Source: Pseudomonadota bacterium
GTDB taxonomy: Bacteria; Pseudomonadota; Gammaproteobacteria; Woeseiales; Woeseiaceae
Direction: 5' to 3'
Length of the DNA stretch: 7,694 nt
Assembly (NCBI GenBank): GCA_027295475.1
Contig: JAPUKV010000099.1
Location: forward strand, 1-7,694
Below are positions 6,066 to 7,694 of this stretch, in pieces (within the stretch, counting starts at the first letter, position 1; each line of letters starts with the position of its first letter). Under the pieces are notes generated by a model. It ran no database searches. It was not told the origin of the DNA and saw nothing but the letters and a program-made list of their open reading frames with translations. The translations under genes were made by a program, and so were the position numbers.

Positions 6066-6500
6066 CTAGGCCGTCAGCCCGGCCAGTTCGGCTGGTGTTA
6101 TGCGCAGCGCGTCTGCCACTCGGTTGAAGAAGTCGATCTCCAGCACGCTGATCCTGGCGTCGCTTTTCAAGACATCCGCCAGTGCCTGCACAATCGTGAG
6201 TCTGTCATCGTCTTTGAGCCGGCGTTGCACGCTGCGCAGGTATTTGCGCAGATTCACCGATTCGTACAGCTCCGGCCGTGCCGCCCTGCGAATATCGGCC
6301 TCCGTGAGTTCCTGACCGGTCTCGCGCTGCATAATCTGCTGAATTGTCTTGATTTCCACAGGGTCGATATTGGCGTCGGCACTGGAGGCCCGCGCCAGGA
6401 TCATCAACAGCACTTCGCTGTACAGCTCCTTCTGATTTTCTTCGCTGGGCGAAGCCTCACCAAATATTCTTAAGACGCTACTTAGATCGGCGATAGCCAT
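6066..6500 (-). CDS. TerB-family (tellurite resistance B-like) protein
   Basis: A 144-residue all-helical cytoplasmic protein of the TerB-like fold. TerB proteins bind divalent metal and take part in stress and tellurite-resistance modules, but many stand alone with no known role. The two repeated acidic segments of the fold are present: MILARASSADANIDPVEIKTI (33-53; D42, N44, D46, E49) and the C-terminal ADVLKSDARISVLEIDFFNRVAD (108-130; D109, D114, E121, D123). These are followed by LRITPAEL (132-139), a common end of the family. AGGGAG at 6511-6516 precedes the ATG. No other ter gene (terA, C, D, E, Z) is in the window, so tellurite resistance should not be assumed. It may be cotranscribed with the downstream binding protein and is divergent from mtgA. 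Confidence 0.85.
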   Translation of the reverse strand: MAIADLSSVLRIFGEASPSEENQKELYSEVLLMILARASSADANIDPVEIKTIQQIMQRETGQELTEADIRRAARPELYESVNLRKYLRSVQRRLKDDDRLTIVQALADVLKSDARISVLEIDFFNRVADALRITPAELAGLTA

Positions 6501-6702
6501 AGTCGTTTCTCTCCCTGCAAATCATGATTCAGGCCTGGCCAGCGAGTATACACATCGCAATCCTGCTTTGGCGAATTCTACGCAGACAGGGCGGAAAACC
6601 CGCTGGCTGGACGAATGCCCATGTACCGGGCCACTCCTCATTTATCGCAGCTACGACGGGGTCGCAGCATTTCTGCCGCCTTTTGCATTAACATCCCGGT
6701 CA
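6501..6702. other. Divergent intergenic region, TerB / mtgA
   Basis: About 200 nt between two outward-facing genes, so both promoters should lie here. Only the TerB ribosome-binding site (6511-6516) is clear. The mtgA frame stays open back to a TTG at 6568, but that extension has no Shine-Dalgarno and adds 45 residues unlike any MtgA N-terminus. No good -35/-10 pair is visible in either direction. Confidence 0.5.
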
Positions 6703-7431
6703 ATGGCTGCCAGATTCCTGAGAAAAATTGGCTCAATCTTTCACGTGCCGGTCGTCACGCGCACGCTGCGTTGGGGCCTGCGACTATTGCCGATTCTGAT
6801 CGTGATGGATTTAGGCTACCTGATCGGGATATGGCCGGACTGGGCGCTGTACACAGAGGGCCCGATCCAGCGCTCGAACTTCATTCGCAGTTACGAGTTC
6901 GAGCAGCACCGACATGCAGACTGGCCAAAGCTCCGCTGGAGCCCGGTTTCGATCGAGACGATCCCGCAAAGCATGATCCGGGCCGTGATCGTCGCCGAGG
7001 ATGCCCGCTTTTACGAACACGAGGGGGTCGACATCGAGGCGCTCAAGGAAGCCATGGAATACAACCTGTCCGAACAGCGCCTGGTCTACGGCGGCAGCAC
7101 CATCTCCCAGCAGACTGTTAAGAATGTTTTTCTCAGCCCGTCGCGGAACCCCTTGCGCAAATGGCACGAGCTTGTGCTGACGATCGGCATGGAAAGAAAC
7201 CTTTCCAAGAAGCGCATCCTCGAGCATTACCTGAATGTCGCTGAATTCGGCAGGGGCATTTATGGCGTCGGCGCCGCAGCTCGTTATTACTGGGGCATAC
7301 CCGCGTACAGACTGACCAGCCACCAGTCGATAGAGCTCGCGGCGACGTTGCCCTCGCCCGTTGAGAACAATCCGAAGTCACGCACGCGCTCGTTTAATAA
7401 TCGTGTGAAAAAGATCACGCGGTATTTTTAG
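6703..7431 (+). CDS. mtgA: Monofunctional biosynthetic peptidoglycan transglycosylase (GT51)
   Basis: MtgA polymerises lipid II into glycan strands at the outer face of the inner membrane. The 242-residue protein has a basic N-terminus, one membrane anchor (about 24-44) and a complete GT51 domain without a transpeptidase domain. Motif 1 is VAEDARFYEHEGVD (97-110) with catalytic E99. Motif 2 is GGSTISQQ (130-137). Motif 3 is RKWHELVLTIGMERNLSKKRILEHYLN (152-178, with E156, E164 and K169/K170). Motif 4 is FGRGIYGVGAAARYYWG (182-198), followed by the LAATLPSPVENNP segment. All key residues are present. The ATG at 6703 is chosen because it gives the normal family length. No strong Shine-Dalgarno is seen there, and an upstream TTG (6568) is less likely. 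A terminator-like hairpin lies about 85 nt past the stop. The gene stands alone. Confidence 0.93.
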   Translation: MAARFLRKIGSIFHVPVVTRTLRWGLRLLPILIVMDLGYLIGIWPDWALYTEGPIQRSNFIRSYEFEQHRHADWPKLRWSPVSIETIPQSMIRAVIVAEDARFYEHEGVDIEALKEAMEYNLSEQRLVYGGSTISQQTVKNVFLSPSRNPLRKWHELVLTIGMERNLSKKRILEHYLNVAEFGRGIYGVGAAARYYWGIPAYRLTSHQSIELAATLPSPVENNPKSRTRSFNNRVKKITRYF

Positions 7432-7514
7432 CTGCAGCAACATCAGCCCGTATCCGGTCCGTGAGACGCAGCCATCTACTTTTCAATCTGTGCCAAACCG
7501 AACCGTATTTCGCC

Positions 7515-7544
7515 GAAAGCAGAGATTTTGCTTTTGTTTTTTTT
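7515..7544 (+). terminator. Rho-independent terminator-like hairpin downstream of mtgA
   Basis: AAAGCA (7516-7521) pairs with TGCTTT (7529-7534) around a 7-nt loop, with a G-T pair possible at the base, and eight T residues follow at 7537-7544. The stem is short and AT-rich, so strength is uncertain, but the T-run is the clearest in the window and the position fits the end of the mtgA transcript. Confidence 0.6.
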
Positions 7545-7673
7545 ATCCCCATGACAAGCTACGCGATTGCCTCAAGGCAGGAACGGTTTTGCACTGCCCT
7601 TACGACTAACACCGTATCGGGCATCAGCAGACCCCGCCCCAGGCGGCGAATGAATATCCCTGTCCGAAGTTGC

Positions 7674-7678
7674 GGAGG
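7674..7678 (+). promoter_or_regulatory. Ribosome-binding site of the gene at the right edge
   Basis: A perfect GGAGG lies 6 nt before the ATG at 7685. This decides the call of a truncated gene there and argues against the competing frame 7461-7688, which has no comparable start signal. Confidence 0.65.
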
Positions 7679-7684
7679 ACACAA

Positions 7685-7694
7685 ATGACCAGAA
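7685..7694 (+). CDS. Start of a gene cut by the right edge
   Basis: Only ATG ACC AGA (Met-Thr-Arg) plus one base is visible. The call rests on the ideal GGAGG and 6-nt spacing just upstream. The product cannot be guessed. The gene would be transcribed in the same direction as mtgA but lies beyond its probable terminator, so it likely has its own promoter between 7545 and 7673. Confidence 0.5.

Noticed and set aside
6066..6500. Tellurite resistance locus
   Set aside because: Only a lone TerB-like gene is present; terZ, A, C, D and E are absent.
6568..6702. Extension of mtgA to a TTG start
   Set aside because: It adds 45 residues unlike MtgA N-termini and has no Shine-Dalgarno; the ATG at 6703 gives the family length.
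6811..7323. Minus-strand open frame of 170 codons within mtgA
   Set aside because: It is antisense to a gene with all GT51 motifs and has no family-like content.
7461..7688. Plus-strand open frame of 75 codons downstream of mtgA
   Set aside because: It runs across the terminator-like T-run, has low-quality composition and no ribosome-binding site; the GGAGG at 7674 belongs to the ATG at 7685.

Overview
The window looks like a piece of a proteobacterial, most likely gammaproteobacterial, chromosome. The evidence is a monofunctional GT51 transglycosylase of the MtgA type, an MddA-like membrane methyltransferase, DUF4404 and TerB-type small proteins, and Gram-negative style signal peptides. The genus cannot be read from the sequence. 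No rRNA, tRNA, CRISPR array, phage module, integrase or complete insertion sequence was found.

Layout from left to right. Positions 1-249 (minus) hold the N-terminal end of a secreted protein that runs off the left edge. Positions 367-1800 (minus) hold a two-gene operon: a soluble DUF1326 protein with a CxCxxxCPC motif, followed by a DUF2182 membrane protein rich in His, Cys and Met motifs. This is a plausible metal-handling pair. Positions 2122-2901 (minus) encode an MddA-like methanethiol S-methyltransferase, followed by a strong hairpin. Positions 2902-3463 have no convincing gene but contain a 65-nt nested palindromic element (3138-3202). Positions 3464-3977 (minus) hold a DUF4404 gene and a possible small downstream gene. 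An EthD-like tandem ferredoxin-fold protein (4279-4986, plus) converges on an orphan periplasmic amino-acid-binding protein (5115-5978, minus), with a perfect 20-bp palindrome between them. A TerB-family gene (6066-6500, minus) precedes the binding protein. Divergent from TerB is mtgA (6703-7431, plus), followed by a hairpin with a T-run. A new gene begins at 7685 behind a perfect Shine-Dalgarno sequence and is cut by the right edge.

The genes do not form one pathway. The clearest functional unit is the DUF1326-DUF2182 operon. mddA, the EthD-like gene and mtgA look like independent transcription units. TerB and the binding protein may be cotranscribed (87-nt gap). The best candidates for undescribed biology are the metal-motif-rich DUF1326/DUF2182 pair and the 65-nt palindromic element. 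No obvious new multi-gene defence or mobile system is visible.
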